NCBI GenBank assembly: GCA_947251855.1
Contig: CAMXUZ010000306.1
Location: 1 to 5,925, forward strand
DNA: 5,925 bases
Source of the DNA: an uncultured Ruaniaceae bacterium
GTDB taxonomy: Bacteria; Actinomycetota; Actinomycetes; Actinomycetales; Beutenbergiaceae
Reading direction: 5' to 3'
Made by a program: the position numbers and the translations under genes. Shown in pieces: positions 1 through 5,925 of the stretch (its first letter is position 1; each line of letters starts with the position of its first letter). Under the pieces are notes generated by a model. It saw only the letters and a list, made by a program, of their open reading frames with translations. It was not told where the DNA came from and did not search any database.

Positions 1-288
1 CGCCTCGCGGAGCCGGGCCGCGTCTGCGGCGCTGCGGACCCCGCCCCCGACCGTGATCGGGATGCTGATCTCCGCGGCGAGGGCGCTGAGGGCGTCCAGG
101 GTGGTGGAGCGGCCCTCCAGGGTTGCCGAAACGTCGAGGAAGGTGAGCTCGTCGGCGCCCTCGGTGACGTACCGGTGTGCGAGTTCGACGGGGTCCCCCG
201 CATCTTGCAGGTCGGCGAATCTCACGCCTTTGACGACCCGCCCGCCGTCGAGGTCGAGGCAGGGGATGATGCGGATGGGGTCTCTCAT
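1..288 (-). CDS. hisF: Imidazole glycerol phosphate synthase subunit HisF, N-terminal 96 codons (runs off the left edge)
   Basis: HisF is the cyclase half of the HisF-HisH enzyme. It uses ammonia made by HisH from glutamine to convert PRFAR to imidazole glycerol phosphate and AICAR, in cytosolic histidine biosynthesis. The translation opens with [20 protein letters not shown], the beta1 signature of the HisF half-barrel. D12 matches the catalytic Asp11 of the Thermotoga enzyme and K20 its conserved lysine. [22 protein letters not shown] (52 is the conserved Asp) and the phosphate-binding loop TVGGGVRS (79-86) follow in the expected order. The family is about 255 residues long, so about 60 percent, including the second catalytic Asp, lies outside the window. 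The ATG at 288 shares one base with the upstream lipoprotein stop (TGATG) and has an AGGAG site seven bases before it, so the two genes are probably co-transcribed and translationally coupled. I see no frame break in the visible part. The family call is very secure. Confidence 0.96.
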   Translation of the reverse strand, partial: MRDPIRIIPCLDLDGGRVVKGVRFADLQDAGDPVELAHRYVTEGADELTFLDVSATLEGRSTTLDALSALAAEISIPITVGGGVRSAADAARLREA

Positions 289-1166
289 CAGGAGTCTCCT
301 TCGGGGCTGGTGGTGGCGAGGACGTCGATGACGAACACGACCGTGTCGGAACCGAACGCGGCCTCGGGTGGGGCGATGATCATGATCTGGGAGCCGACCG
401 TCGCATCGGACAGGCCGTCCTGCCAGGCGGGGATGAGGCCGGTGAAGGGGATGGCGGGTGGGGTGAGTTTCTCGCCCCAGGTGGAGTCGAACTCCTCCCC
501 GCTGGACCATTCGACGCTCGTGTAGTGGGCGGTGAGGGAACCGCCTTCTTGGATCTGGGGGCCTTCGCCTTTGATGAGCGTGACCACCCGCAGCTGCGAG
601 GGCGGATCCTCATCGGGGATCGTCACCTCCGGGCGGCCGTCCTCGGCCCGGGTGACCTCGGGGAGCTCCTCGGCGTCCTCCGGGGGGTCGCCTTCCTCGC
701 CCCAGGCCTGGGAGTGCAGCACGTCGTACACGACGACGACGGGTTCGGGCCGCGTGACCGTGCCCTGGCTCAGATACAACAGCCGGGTGCCCTCCGTCTT
801 GCCCAGGAGTTCCTCGTACAGGGGCCCCGCCTCCTCGGTGAGGGTGAGGGAGCGGGGTTCGCGGGCGTAGGATTCGTCGACGACCTCACCGGTGCTCGCC
901 GACAGGGCGACGAAAGACAGCAGTGCGGGGTCGTCCTCCTCCAGGGTCTTGCCCTCCCCCTCGATGAGCACCTCGGTGGAGGGGGCATGGATGTCCAGGG
1001 GCGCGTCGAAGGCGACCTGCGGGCGGCGTCCGAACTCCCCCGTCACTTCGATCTCGTGCGTGTCCTCGGCCTGCTCCGGGGTGCAGGCGACGAGCGCGGC
1101 GAGCCCCAGCAGGACGGCGAGGAGCGCGCGGAGTCGGCGCAGGGTGGGGGCGGGGTCGGGTCGCAC
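288..1166 (-). CDS. Predicted secreted lipoprotein with two FKBP-type peptidyl-prolyl isomerase domains, the first degenerate
   Basis: This is a likely extracytoplasmic, membrane-anchored prolyl isomerase of 292 residues. From the GTG at 1166 it has a short charged N-region, a hydrophobic core and a lipobox LVAC with Cys28 as the lipidated residue. Residues about 39-150 resemble an FKBP fold, but the usual active-site aromatics are missing: Phe replaces Tyr in LLSFVAL and Leu stands where Trp is expected in [13 protein letters not shown]. An acidic, proline-containing linker (about 157-180) follows. Residues about 182-284 are a better FKBP domain, with HYTSV (Tyr215), EFDST (Phe226, Asp227), PFTGLIPAW (Trp248) and AAFG (Phe271, where many FKBPs have Tyr). 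This half could be active. An open frame extends upstream to 1232 inside pafA, but that start would give an overlong N-region before the signal peptide. An FKBP protein next to pafA is, to my knowledge, also found in Streptomyces. Its substrates are unknown, and secretion makes a direct role in the cytosolic pathway unlikely. Confidence 0.88.
   Translation of the reverse strand: MRPDPAPTLRRLRALLAVLLGLAALVACTPEQAEDTHEIEVTGEFGRRPQVAFDAPLDIHAPSTEVLIEGEGKTLEEDDPALLSFVALSASTGEVVDESYAREPRSLTLTEEAGPLYEELLGKTEGTRLLYLSQGTVTRPEPVVVVYDVLHSQAWGEEGDPPEDAEELPEVTRAEDGRPEVTIPDEDPPSQLRVVTLIKGEGPQIQEGGSLTAHYTSVEWSSGEEFDSTWGEKLTPPAIPFTGLIPAWQDGLSDATVGSQIMIIAPPEAAFGSDTVVFVIDVLATTSPEGDS
296..300 (-). promoter_or_regulatory. 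Ribosome binding site of hisF
   Basis: AGGAG lies inside the last codons of the upstream lipoprotein gene, seven bases before the hisF ATG at 288. It supports this start and translation coupled to the preceding gene. Confidence 0.75.
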
Positions 1167-1172
1167 GGAGCT

Positions 1173-1178
1173 ATTGTA
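1173..1178 (-). promoter_or_regulatory. Candidate -10 box for a leaderless transcript of the FKBP lipoprotein gene
   Basis: TACAAT fits the actinobacterial TANNNT -10 consensus and stands out in GC-rich DNA. Six bases separate it from the GTG at 1166, the distance expected between a -10 box and the transcription start, so the transcript could begin at or next to the start codon. No convincing Shine-Dalgarno site precedes this GTG, which fits leaderless initiation. The possible -35 (TGAATA at 1196-1201, spacer 17) matches poorly and overlaps the pafA stop. This is inference from spacing and motif alone. Confidence 0.4.
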
Positions 1179-1194
1179 TTCCGCCGCGCCCGGG

Positions 1195-2565
1195 TTATTC
1201 AGCCTCGAGGAGGCGGATGAGTTCATCCACACGTTCGTCGCTCGCGGCGAACGGGTCGGTGCATAGCACCGTCCGGCCCGCGTAGTCGTTCACTTTCAAG
1301 TGCACCCAGTCCACGGTGTAATCGCGGCGGTGGGCGGTGGCGGCGGTGACGAAATCGCCGCGGAGTTTCGCCCGGGTCGTCTGTGGAGGGGTGGCGGTCG
1401 CCTCGAGGATCTCCTCCTGCGATACCAGGGGCTGGGCGAGGCCGCGGTCCATGAGTCTGTTGAAGATGCCGCCGCCGGCGACGTCGTGATAGGCGAGGTC
1501 GAGGCGGCGCACGCGGGCGTCACCCAGCGGGACGTCTTTTCCGTCCCGGTACCGATCGATGAGGCGTTTCTTGATCGCCCAATCCAGTTCGGTCTCGATC
1601 GCCCGGTAGTCCCCGCTGCGCACCGCGTCCAACCCACGCTGCCACAGGTCGATCACCCATTCGTCGTGGGCTCCGTAGCCGTGGGCCTCGACGAAGGTGC
1701 GGGCCCGGTCCAGGTAGACCTCCTGCGCGCCGAGGGCGGTGGTGCGCCGCCCGGAGACGAGTTCCAGGGGCGCCCCACCCGAGAGATCATGGGAGATGGT
1801 GCGGATGGCGGCCACCGGATTCTCGATCTCCAGGTCGGTGAGCGGGGTGCCCGCCTCGAGCATGCGGATGATGATGTCGGTCATCCCCACCTTGAGCATC
1901 GTCGAGGCGTGCGACATCGAGGAGTCGCCGGAGATCACGTGGAGGCGGCGGTACTTATCGGGGTTCGCGTGCGGTTCGTCACGGGTGTTGATGATCGGCC
2001 GGGACCGGGTCGTCGCGGAACTCGTCGCCTCCCACATGTGGTCCGAGCGCTGGGAGAAGGTGTAGCGGGTACCCGATTCGTCGGTGAGGATGTGCCCGGC
2101 GCCGGTGAGGATCTGGCGGGTGATGAGGAAGGGGATGAGCTGGTTCGTCGTGCGGGAGAAGTCGGCGCGGCGGCGCAGGAGATAGTTCTCGTGGCAGCCG
2201 TAGGAGTTGCCTGCGGAGTCGAGGTTGTTCTTGAACAGGTGGATCTCCCCGGGCACGCCGTCAGCGGCGAGTTTCTCCGCAGCGTCGGCGGCGAGTTCGG
2301 CGAGGATCACCTCGCCCGCCTTGTCGTGGATGAGGAGCTGGCGGATGTCGTCGCATTCCGCGGTGGCGTATTCGGGGTGGGAGCCGACATCGAGGTAGAG
2401 CCGCGAACCGTTGCCGAGGAAGACGTTGGAGGATCTCCCCCACGCGACGACTTTCCGGAACAGGTAGCGGGCGACCTCTTCGGGGCTGATCGGGCGGGTG
2501 GGTGAGTTGTAGGTGAGCCCGAATTCTGTTTCCAGGCCGAAGATTCGCCTACTCAGATTCCTCAC
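1195..2565 (-). CDS. pafA: Pup--protein ligase PafA
   Basis: PafA uses ATP to phosphorylate the C-terminal Glu of Pup and then forms an isopeptide bond to a target lysine. It acts in the cytosol and belongs to the carboxylate-amine ligase fold related to glutamine synthetase. From the GTG at 2565 it has 456 residues, close to the usual 450-490. Glu12 and Glu14 in [10 protein letters not shown] are the conserved metal/ATP ligands. [16 protein letters not shown] (57-72) holds the catalytic base Asp59 and is diagnostic for PafA rather than Dop. [19 protein letters not shown] (111-129), [10 protein letters not shown] (170-179) and [19 protein letters not shown] (193-211) are further family blocks. 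The gene overlaps the 3' end of prcA by 17 bases in another frame, and a GGGAAG sequence ends five bases before the GTG. An open frame continues upstream to 2763, but those residues are low-complexity, have no PafA counterpart and lie within prcA, so the GTG is preferred. The stop is TAA. Confidence 0.96.
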   Translation of the reverse strand: MRNLSRRIFGLETEFGLTYNSPTRPISPEEVARYLFRKVVAWGRSSNVFLGNGSRLYLDVGSHPEYATAECDDIRQLLIHDKAGEVILAELAADAAEKLAADGVPGEIHLFKNNLDSAGNSYGCHENYLLRRRADFSRTTNQLIPFLITRQILTGAGHILTDESGTRYTFSQRSDHMWEATSSATTRSRPIINTRDEPHANPDKYRRLHVISGDSSMSHASTMLKVGMTDIIIRMLEAGTPLTDLEIENPVAAIRTISHDLSGGAPLELVSGRRTTALGAQEVYLDRARTFVEAHGYGAHDEWVIDLWQRGLDAVRSGDYRAIETELDWAIKKRLIDRYRDGKDVPLGDARVRRLDLAYHDVAGGGIFNRLMDRGLAQPLVSQEEILEATATPPQTTRAKLRGDFVTAATAHRRDYTVDWVHLKVNDYAGRTVLCTDPFAASDERVDELIRLLEAE

Positions 2566-3259
2566 CGTCTTCCCGTAACAGTTCCTCCAGCGCCGCCGCG
2601 GATAACCGCCGGAACGCGCGGCGGGCCCGGGCCCGGTCGAGAACCGCCGCTTCGATCCGCTCCACCGGGATCTTTCGCCGTTCCCCGCTCTCGGAGCGGC
2701 CGAGGGTGCCGATCGCGAGTCTCGCCGCCGCCTCCAGGTCGAGGCCGCTTCGCCACTGCTCACTCAGGTGTTCGGCGAGCGCGTCGGCGGCCCCACCCAT
2801 GACGACGTAGCCGTTCTCGTCCGTGACTGAACCGTCGTAGGAGAGCCGGTAGATCTGGTCCTCAGGTTGGCTCATCCCCACTTCGGCGACGGCGATCTCC
2901 ACCTCGAGCGGTTTGGCTTCGGTGGTGAACACTGCGCCGAGGGTCTGGGCGTAGGCGTTCGCGAGCCCGCGGGCGGTGACGTCGGCGCGGTCGTAGGAGT
3001 AGCCGCGCAGGTCCGCGTAGCGCACGCCGGCGACCCGCAGGTTTTCGAACTCGTTGTATTTTCCGACGGCGGCGAAGCCGATCCGGTCGTAGATCTCGCT
3101 GATCTTGTGCAGCGCGCGGGAGGGGTTCTCCGTGGCGAGGAGGATCCCTCCGGTGTAGCCGAGCACGACGACGGAGCGGCCCCGGGCGATGCCCTTGCGG
3201 GCGAAGTCGGCACGGTCCTCCATCAACTGCTGGGGGGAGACGTAGAACGGTTGGGTCAT
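2549..3259 (-). CDS. prcA: Proteasome subunit alpha PrcA
   Basis: PrcA forms the outer seven-membered rings of the 20S proteasome. It gates entry to the chamber and offers the pockets in which the C-terminal tails of Mpa/ARC dock. The protein has 236 residues, in the normal range. It opens with [20 protein letters not shown], the gate segment and first alpha-subunit helix, followed by [33 protein letters not shown] carries Lys52, which aligns with Lys52 of the M. tuberculosis alpha subunit in the activator-binding pocket. [24 protein letters not shown] and [10 protein letters not shown] are further alpha-subunit blocks, and [18 protein letters not shown] closes the fold before a short acidic tail. 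There is no propeptide and no catalytic Thr, as expected for alpha. The ATG overlaps the prcB stop (ATGA) behind a strong GGAGG, so equal production of both subunits by coupled translation is likely. The stop TAG lies 17 bases inside pafA. Confidence 0.97.
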   Translation of the reverse strand: MTQPFYVSPQQLMEDRADFARKGIARGRSVVVLGYTGGILLATENPSRALHKISEIYDRIGFAAVGKYNEFENLRVAGVRYADLRGYSYDRADVTARGLANAYAQTLGAVFTTEAKPLEVEIAVAEVGMSQPEDQIYRLSYDGSVTDENGYVVMGGAADALAEHLSEQWRSGLDLEAAARLAIGTLGRSESGERRKIPVERIEAAVLDRARARRAFRRLSAAALEELLREDGEESE

Positions 3260-4074
3260 GAGGCACCTCCCCGTTCGGGGCGGGCGAGGCGCCGGGCGGT
3301 GATCCGTTCGAAGTGTTCGGCGAGCTCCGCCTTCGTCACCTGCTCATACCCGCGCGCGGTGACGACGGCGACGATGGGGTAGATCCCGCGGATCGCATCG
3401 GGGCCCCCGGTCGCGGCGTCCTCATCCGCGGCGTCGACGAGCGCGTGCAGGGCGACGTCGACCGCTTCGCTCGCGCTCATTCCGTGCTCCCAGAGCTTCT
3501 TCAGCGAGCCGCGGGCGTACACCGATCCCGAGCCGACCGAGTGGTGATCGTGTTCCTCGTAACGGCCGCCGACGACGTCGTAGGAGAAGATCCGCCCGAC
3601 CTCGCGCCCGAGGTCCCACCCGCCGAACAGCGGCACCGCGGCGAGCCCCTGCATCGCCAGGGGCAGGTTGGCGCGCACGAGGGTGGCGAGCCGATTCGCT
3701 TTGCCTTCCAGCGACAGCAGCGAACCTTCGATCTTCTCGTAGTGCTCCAGTTCGAGCTGGAACAGACGCACGAGATCCACCGCGAGACCCGCGGTGCCGG
3801 CGATCCCCACGGCGGAGAACTCATCAGCGGGAAAAACCTTCTCGATCTGTCGGTGCGCGATCGAGGTGCCCATCGTCGCGCGGCGATCCCCGGCCATGAC
3901 GATCCCGCCGTCGAAGGTGAGGGCGACGATCGTCGTCGCGTGCGCCGCCTGGACGCTCCCCTCCCCCTGCTGAGCACCGGGCAGGAGCCCGGGGGCGTGT
4001 TCGGTGAGGAAATCCACGAAGGAAGAACTGCCCGGGCGCATGAAACTCGCGGGCAGTCGATCCGATCGGTCCAT
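3256..4074 (-). CDS. prcB: Proteasome subunit beta PrcB, with propeptide
   Basis: PrcB is the proteolytic subunit of the 20S proteasome, an N-terminal nucleophile hydrolase that cuts unfolded proteins inside the chamber. Counted from the ATG at 4074 it has 272 residues. Residues 1-46 are a propeptide ([18 protein letters not shown] is typical of actinobacterial PrcB) removed by self-cleavage before Thr47, in HATTIVAL. The mature protein has the catalytic Asp63 in AGDRRATMG (position 17 from the catalytic Thr), Lys79 in QIEKVF (position 33), [19 protein letters not shown], the serine of VGSGS (182) and Asp219 in EDAATGGPD. Two details differ from what I recall for relatives: Ala rather than Gly precedes the catalytic Thr, and Ala220 replaces Ser in the usual DSATGG. 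Two starts are possible, ATG 4074 (one base shared with the pup stop) and GTG 4077 (four shared); both are in reach of AGGG at 4084-4087. The protein differs only by one residue. I chose ATG. Confidence 0.96.
   Translation of the reverse strand: MDRSDRLPASFMRPGSSSFVDFLTEHAPGLLPGAQQGEGSVQAAHATTIVALTFDGGIVMAGDRRATMGTSIAHRQIEKVFPADEFSAVGIAGTAGLAVDLVRLFQLELEHYEKIEGSLLSLEGKANRLATLVRANLPLAMQGLAAVPLFGGWDLGREVGRIFSYDVVGGRYEEHDHHSVGSGSVYARGSLKKLWEHGMSASEAVDVALHALVDAADEDAATGGPDAIRGIYPIVAVVTARGYEQVTKAELAEHFERITARRLARPERGGAS
3266..3270 (-). promoter_or_regulatory. Strong ribosome binding site of prcA
   Basis: GGAGG within GGGGAGGTG lies six bases before the prcA ATG and inside the final codons of prcB. 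It confirms the ATG at 3259 and the tight coupling of the two proteasome subunit genes. Confidence 0.8.
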
Positions 4075-4259
4075 CACTGGCCGCCCTTTTGCACGAAGCT
4101 CTTGACGAAGGACTCCGCGTTCGTCTCCAGCACGTCGTCGATCTCGCTGAGGAGATCATCCACTTCGGAGGTTTGGGCAGACTTGCCGGTGGGGGGCGGC
4201 GGGGTGGGTTCCTCATCGCGGGGGTCCGGGCGGCGCACCTGCTCGTATTCTTGGCTCAC
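4074..4259 (-). CDS. pup: Prokaryotic ubiquitin-like protein Pup (ends in Gln)
   Basis: Pup is the small, mostly disordered protein modifier that marks substrates for the mycobacterial-type proteasome. The GTG at 4259 gives 61 residues, close to the usual 60-70. The C-terminal half contains [19 protein letters not shown], the helical segment that binds the coiled coil of Mpa/ARC and grooves of PafA and Dop, followed by [10 protein letters not shown]. The protein ends in GGQ, so Dop must deamidate the last Gln to Glu before ligation. The N-terminal half, which the ATPase pore grips first, has the proline run PTPPPPTGK. There are only three lysines (26, 53, 58), possible sites for Pup on Pup. 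AGGAG at 4265-4269, five bases upstream, decides the start; the open frame continues far upstream through dop but only as antisense-like low-complexity sequence. Pup lies 31 bases after dop and its TGA overlaps the prcB start, consistent with co-expression of modifier, Dop and protease. Confidence 0.97.
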   Translation of the reverse strand: MSQEYEQVRRPDPRDEEPTPPPPTGKSAQTSEVDDLLSEIDDVLETNAESFVKSFVQKGGQ

Positions 4260-4264
4260 GTTCG

Positions 4265-4269
4265 CTCCT
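4265..4269 (-). promoter_or_regulatory. Ribosome binding site of pup
   Basis: AGGAG, five bases before the GTG at 4259, sits in the 31-base gap after dop. It selects this GTG as the pup start over the long upstream open frame. No promoter is visible in the gap. Confidence 0.8.
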
Positions 4270-4290
4270 AAATCGGTTCCGCTTCCGAGT

Positions 4291-5871
4291 CTACTCCCCG
4301 CCGGCGAGGGCCTGAAGGAGAGCGCCCGGGTCCTCGTGGGCCTCCAGGAGCTCCCCCACGTGGGCTTTCGTGCCGCGGGTGGGTTCAGGCATGGGCACGC
4401 GTTGGAGGGTGGCCTCCCCGGGCACGTCGAAGATGATCGCGTCCCAGTTCGCCGTCGAGACCTGCGGGTACCGGCGCACGCATTCCCCGCGGAAGTAGGC
4501 CCGGGTGTCCGCGGGCGGGTAGTGGATCGCGTGCTCGATCTCCTCCTCGGTGACGAGGGTCTCGACCGCGCCGGCCGCCTCCAGCCGCCGGTAGATGCCC
4601 CGCTCGGGGCGCAGGTCCGACCACTGCAGGTCGAGGGCGGCGAGTTTCGGGGCGTCCCATTGCAGCCCGTCCCGGGCGCGCATCGCGTCCAGGAGCCGAA
4701 GTTTGGCGACCCACTCCACGTGGGCGGCGCACTGCATCGGGTCCTGTTCGAGCCGGTCGAGGGTCTCCTCCCATCGGCGCAGCACATCGGCGGTCTGCTC
4801 ATCAGCCTGCTCCCCCGCCGCCTCCCGGACGGCGCGGGCGTAGAGGCGTTGGATTCCGATGGCGGTGAGCTCGCGCCCGTCGGCGAGCCGCAGCCGCGCC
4901 GTGCAGGTGGTGTCGTGGCTGACGGTCGTCGCGCTGAGCACCGGGTCGGCGAGGGTGAGCTCCCACAAGTACTCGGGCACCTTACCCTGCTCGAGCAGCC
5001 ACAGGATCGCAGCGGTGGTGCCGACCTTGAGGTACGCGGATACCTGCAGGAGGTTCGCATCTCCGACGATGACGTGCAGGCGGCGGTATTTGTCCGCGTT
5101 CGCGTGCGGCTCATCCCGGGTATTGATGATCGGGCGGCGCAGGGTGGTTTCCAGGCCCACCTCCGCTTCGATGAAGTCCGCGCGTTGGCTGATCTGGAAA
5201 CCGGGGCGTTGCCCGTTCTGGCCCAGCCCGACCCGGCCCGCCCCGCAGTACACGGGGCGGGTGAGGAAGTGCGGGGTGAGGAGGCGGGCGATATCGTCGA
5301 AGGGCACCTCCCGGTCGACGAGGTAGTTCTCGTGGGTGCCGTACGAGGCGCCCTTGCCGTCGGTGTTGTTCTTGTACAGCGCGACGTCGGGCATGCCGGG
5401 GCGCTGGCTCAGCAGCCGGGTGGCGCGCAGGCCGATCTCATCCCCGGCCCGGTCCCAGCGCACGACGTCGAGCGGGTTGGTCGCCTCCGGCCCGGAATAC
5501 TCCGGATGGGCGTGATCGACGTAGAACCGGGCGCCGTTGGTGAGTACGGTGTTCATCGTCCACTCCGAACGCGGCCGCTCCGGGGCACGGGTGCGGTTGG
5601 TGACCGTGCCCCACACGTCGGGTGGGTCGAGCGTGGGTTCCTCGTCCGTGAGCTGGGAGGCGTGGGCACTCGCCCGATCGATCCGGAAACCCCGGGCGTC
5701 GTTGAGGGGATCCTCGGAGTAGTAGTCCCACAGCACGGGGCTGGTGCTACGCGCCGCACCGGCGTAAGCGGTGACCACCTGGGCGCCCATGAGCATGGGG
5801 TTCGCCGCCGGGTCGGCGACGTCGACGATGCCGTACTCGGTTTCGATCCCCATCACGCGGTGTACTGACAT
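4291..5871 (-). CDS. dop: Pup deamidase/depupylase Dop
   Basis: Dop converts the C-terminal Gln of Pup to Glu, making it ready for PafA, and also cleaves Pup from modified proteins. It shares the PafA fold and needs nucleotide but does not ligate. The 526-residue product begins MSVHRVMGIETEYGI; Glu10 and Glu12 are the conserved metal ligands. FYVDHAHPEYSGPE (116-129) contains Asp119, the catalytic aspartate. LYKNNTDGKGASYGTHENY (166-184), GFQISQRADFIEAEVGLETT (224-243) and [19 protein letters not shown] (250-268) follow, and the C-terminal domain includes PPADTRAYFRGECVRRY. Dop-specific features, absent from the PafA of this window, are the DHAHPEYS wording and the long stretch between residues about 37 and 110. 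This stretch appears about 20-24 residues longer than in the Mycobacterium and Streptomyces proteins as I remember them. The ATG is preceded by AGGAG at 5876-5880 and lies 23 bases after the mpa stop. The stop is TAG. Confidence 0.97.
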   Translation of the reverse strand: MSVHRVMGIETEYGIVDVADPAANPMLMGAQVVTAYAGAARSTSPVLWDYYSEDPLNDARGFRIDRASAHASQLTDEEPTLDPPDVWGTVTNRTRAPERPRSEWTMNTVLTNGARFYVDHAHPEYSGPEATNPLDVVRWDRAGDEIGLRATRLLSQRPGMPDVALYKNNTDGKGASYGTHENYLVDREVPFDDIARLLTPHFLTRPVYCGAGRVGLGQNGQRPGFQISQRADFIEAEVGLETTLRRPIINTRDEPHANADKYRRLHVIVGDANLLQVSAYLKVGTTAAILWLLEQGKVPEYLWELTLADPVLSATTVSHDTTCTARLRLADGRELTAIGIQRLYARAVREAAGEQADEQTADVLRRWEETLDRLEQDPMQCAAHVEWVAKLRLLDAMRARDGLQWDAPKLAALDLQWSDLRPERGIYRRLEAAGAVETLVTEEEIEHAIHYPPADTRAYFRGECVRRYPQVSTANWDAIIFDVPGEATLQRVPMPEPTRGTKAHVGELLEAHEDPGALLQALAGGE

Positions 5872-5875
5872 GGTT

Positions 5876-5880
5876 CTCCT
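5876..5880 (-). promoter_or_regulatory. Ribosome binding site of dop
   Basis: AGGAG lies four bases before the dop ATG, within the 23-base spacer after mpa. The spacer shows no -10/-35 pair or terminator hairpin, so dop is probably read through from mpa. Confidence 0.7.
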
Positions 5881-5894
5881 CGGCTCGCCCGTTC

Positions 5895-5925
5895 CTACAG
5901 GTATTGCCCGGTGGGGGAAATCTGG
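5895..5925 (-). CDS. mpa: Proteasome-associated ATPase Mpa/ARC, last nine codons and stop
   Basis: Reading in from the right edge, the frame spells QISPTGQYL and then TAG (5895-5897). The tail Gly-Gln-Tyr-Leu is the characteristic C-terminus of the hexameric AAA+ ATPase called Mpa in mycobacteria and ARC elsewhere. Its penultimate Tyr forms the docking motif that inserts into pockets between PrcA subunits. The ATPase binds pupylated proteins through its coiled coils, unfolds them and feeds them into the proteasome. The position directly upstream of dop agrees with the common actinobacterial gene order. Only these nine codons are visible, so the identity rests on the tail and the neighbourhood. 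A chance match is unlikely but cannot be excluded without the sequence beyond the edge. Confidence 0.85.
   Translation of the reverse strand, partial: QISPTGQYL

Noticed and set aside
1167..1232. Upstream starts for the FKBP lipoprotein (GTG 1232 or ATG 1226)
   Set aside because: They would add about 20 residues before the signal peptide and overlap pafA by 30 or more bases, without a clear ribosome binding site.
1300..2505. A 401-codon open frame on the plus strand inside pafA
   Set aside because: It is the antisense shadow of pafA, with Gly/Val/Arg-rich low-complexity sequence and no recognisable family.
2566..2763. A 66-residue N-terminal extension of PafA
   Set aside because: The extension is Arg/Ser/Gly-rich, lies inside prcA and has no counterpart in PafA, whose family start matches the GTG at 2565.
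4260..4290. A promoter or terminator in the dop-pup gap
   Set aside because: The 31 bases hold the pup ribosome binding site but no TANNNT box at a useful distance and no hairpin with a T run.
4260..5114. A 285-residue N-terminal extension of Pup through dop
   Set aside because: Pup is a small protein. The upstream frame is a shifted reading of dop, rich in Arg, Pro, Ser and Thr, and AGGAG marks the GTG at 4259.
3313..5868. An 851-codon open frame on the plus strand across prcB, pup and dop
   Set aside because: It runs antisense to three unmistakable genes, and its composition follows from GC-rich third positions. It shows no recognisable domain and no ribosome binding site at a sensible start.

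Overview
The window is a compact block of genes, all on the minus strand, covering most of a Pup-proteasome (pupylation) locus from a high-GC actinobacterium. Pup, a PrcA/PrcB 20S proteasome and the strong G/C preference at third codon positions all point to Actinomycetota. PrcB and Dop look closest to my memory of the Streptomyces proteins, but the species cannot be fixed from the sequence. Genera that have lost prcBA are excluded.

In transcription order, from the right edge leftwards, the layout is: (1) the last nine codons and stop of the proteasomal ATPase Mpa/ARC, ending in the proteasome-docking tail GQYL (5895-5925); (2) dop, depupylase and Pup deamidase (4291-5871); (3) pup, 61 residues ending in GGQ (4074-4259); (4) prcB, the proteolytic beta subunit with propeptide (3256-4074); (5) prcA, the alpha subunit (2549-3259); (6) pafA, the Pup ligase (1195-2565); (7) a predicted lipoprotein with two FKBP-like domains (288-1166); (8) the first 96 codons of hisF, histidine biosynthesis (1-288), running off the left edge. 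Neighbours overlap or are separated by at most about 31 bases. No stretch longer than about 30 bases is non-coding, and I see no terminator, RNA gene, mobile element or CRISPR array.

The first six genes form one pathway. Dop converts the C-terminal Gln of Pup to Glu, PafA joins that Glu to lysines of target proteins, Mpa recruits and unfolds the tagged proteins, and its C-terminal tail docks on the PrcA ring of the PrcA/PrcB chamber, where PrcB cuts them. Dop can also remove Pup again. The FKBP lipoprotein and hisF are not part of this chemistry. A TACAAT box six bases before the lipoprotein GTG suggests that a separate, possibly leaderless, transcript starts there and continues into hisF.

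The pathway itself is well known and I do not see a wholly new system. The points worth a second look are the Mpa tail at the edge, an enlarged variable loop in Dop, a proline-rich and lysine-poor N-terminal half of Pup, small deviations near the PrcB active site, the decayed first FKBP domain, the possible leaderless promoter, and the linkage to hisF.
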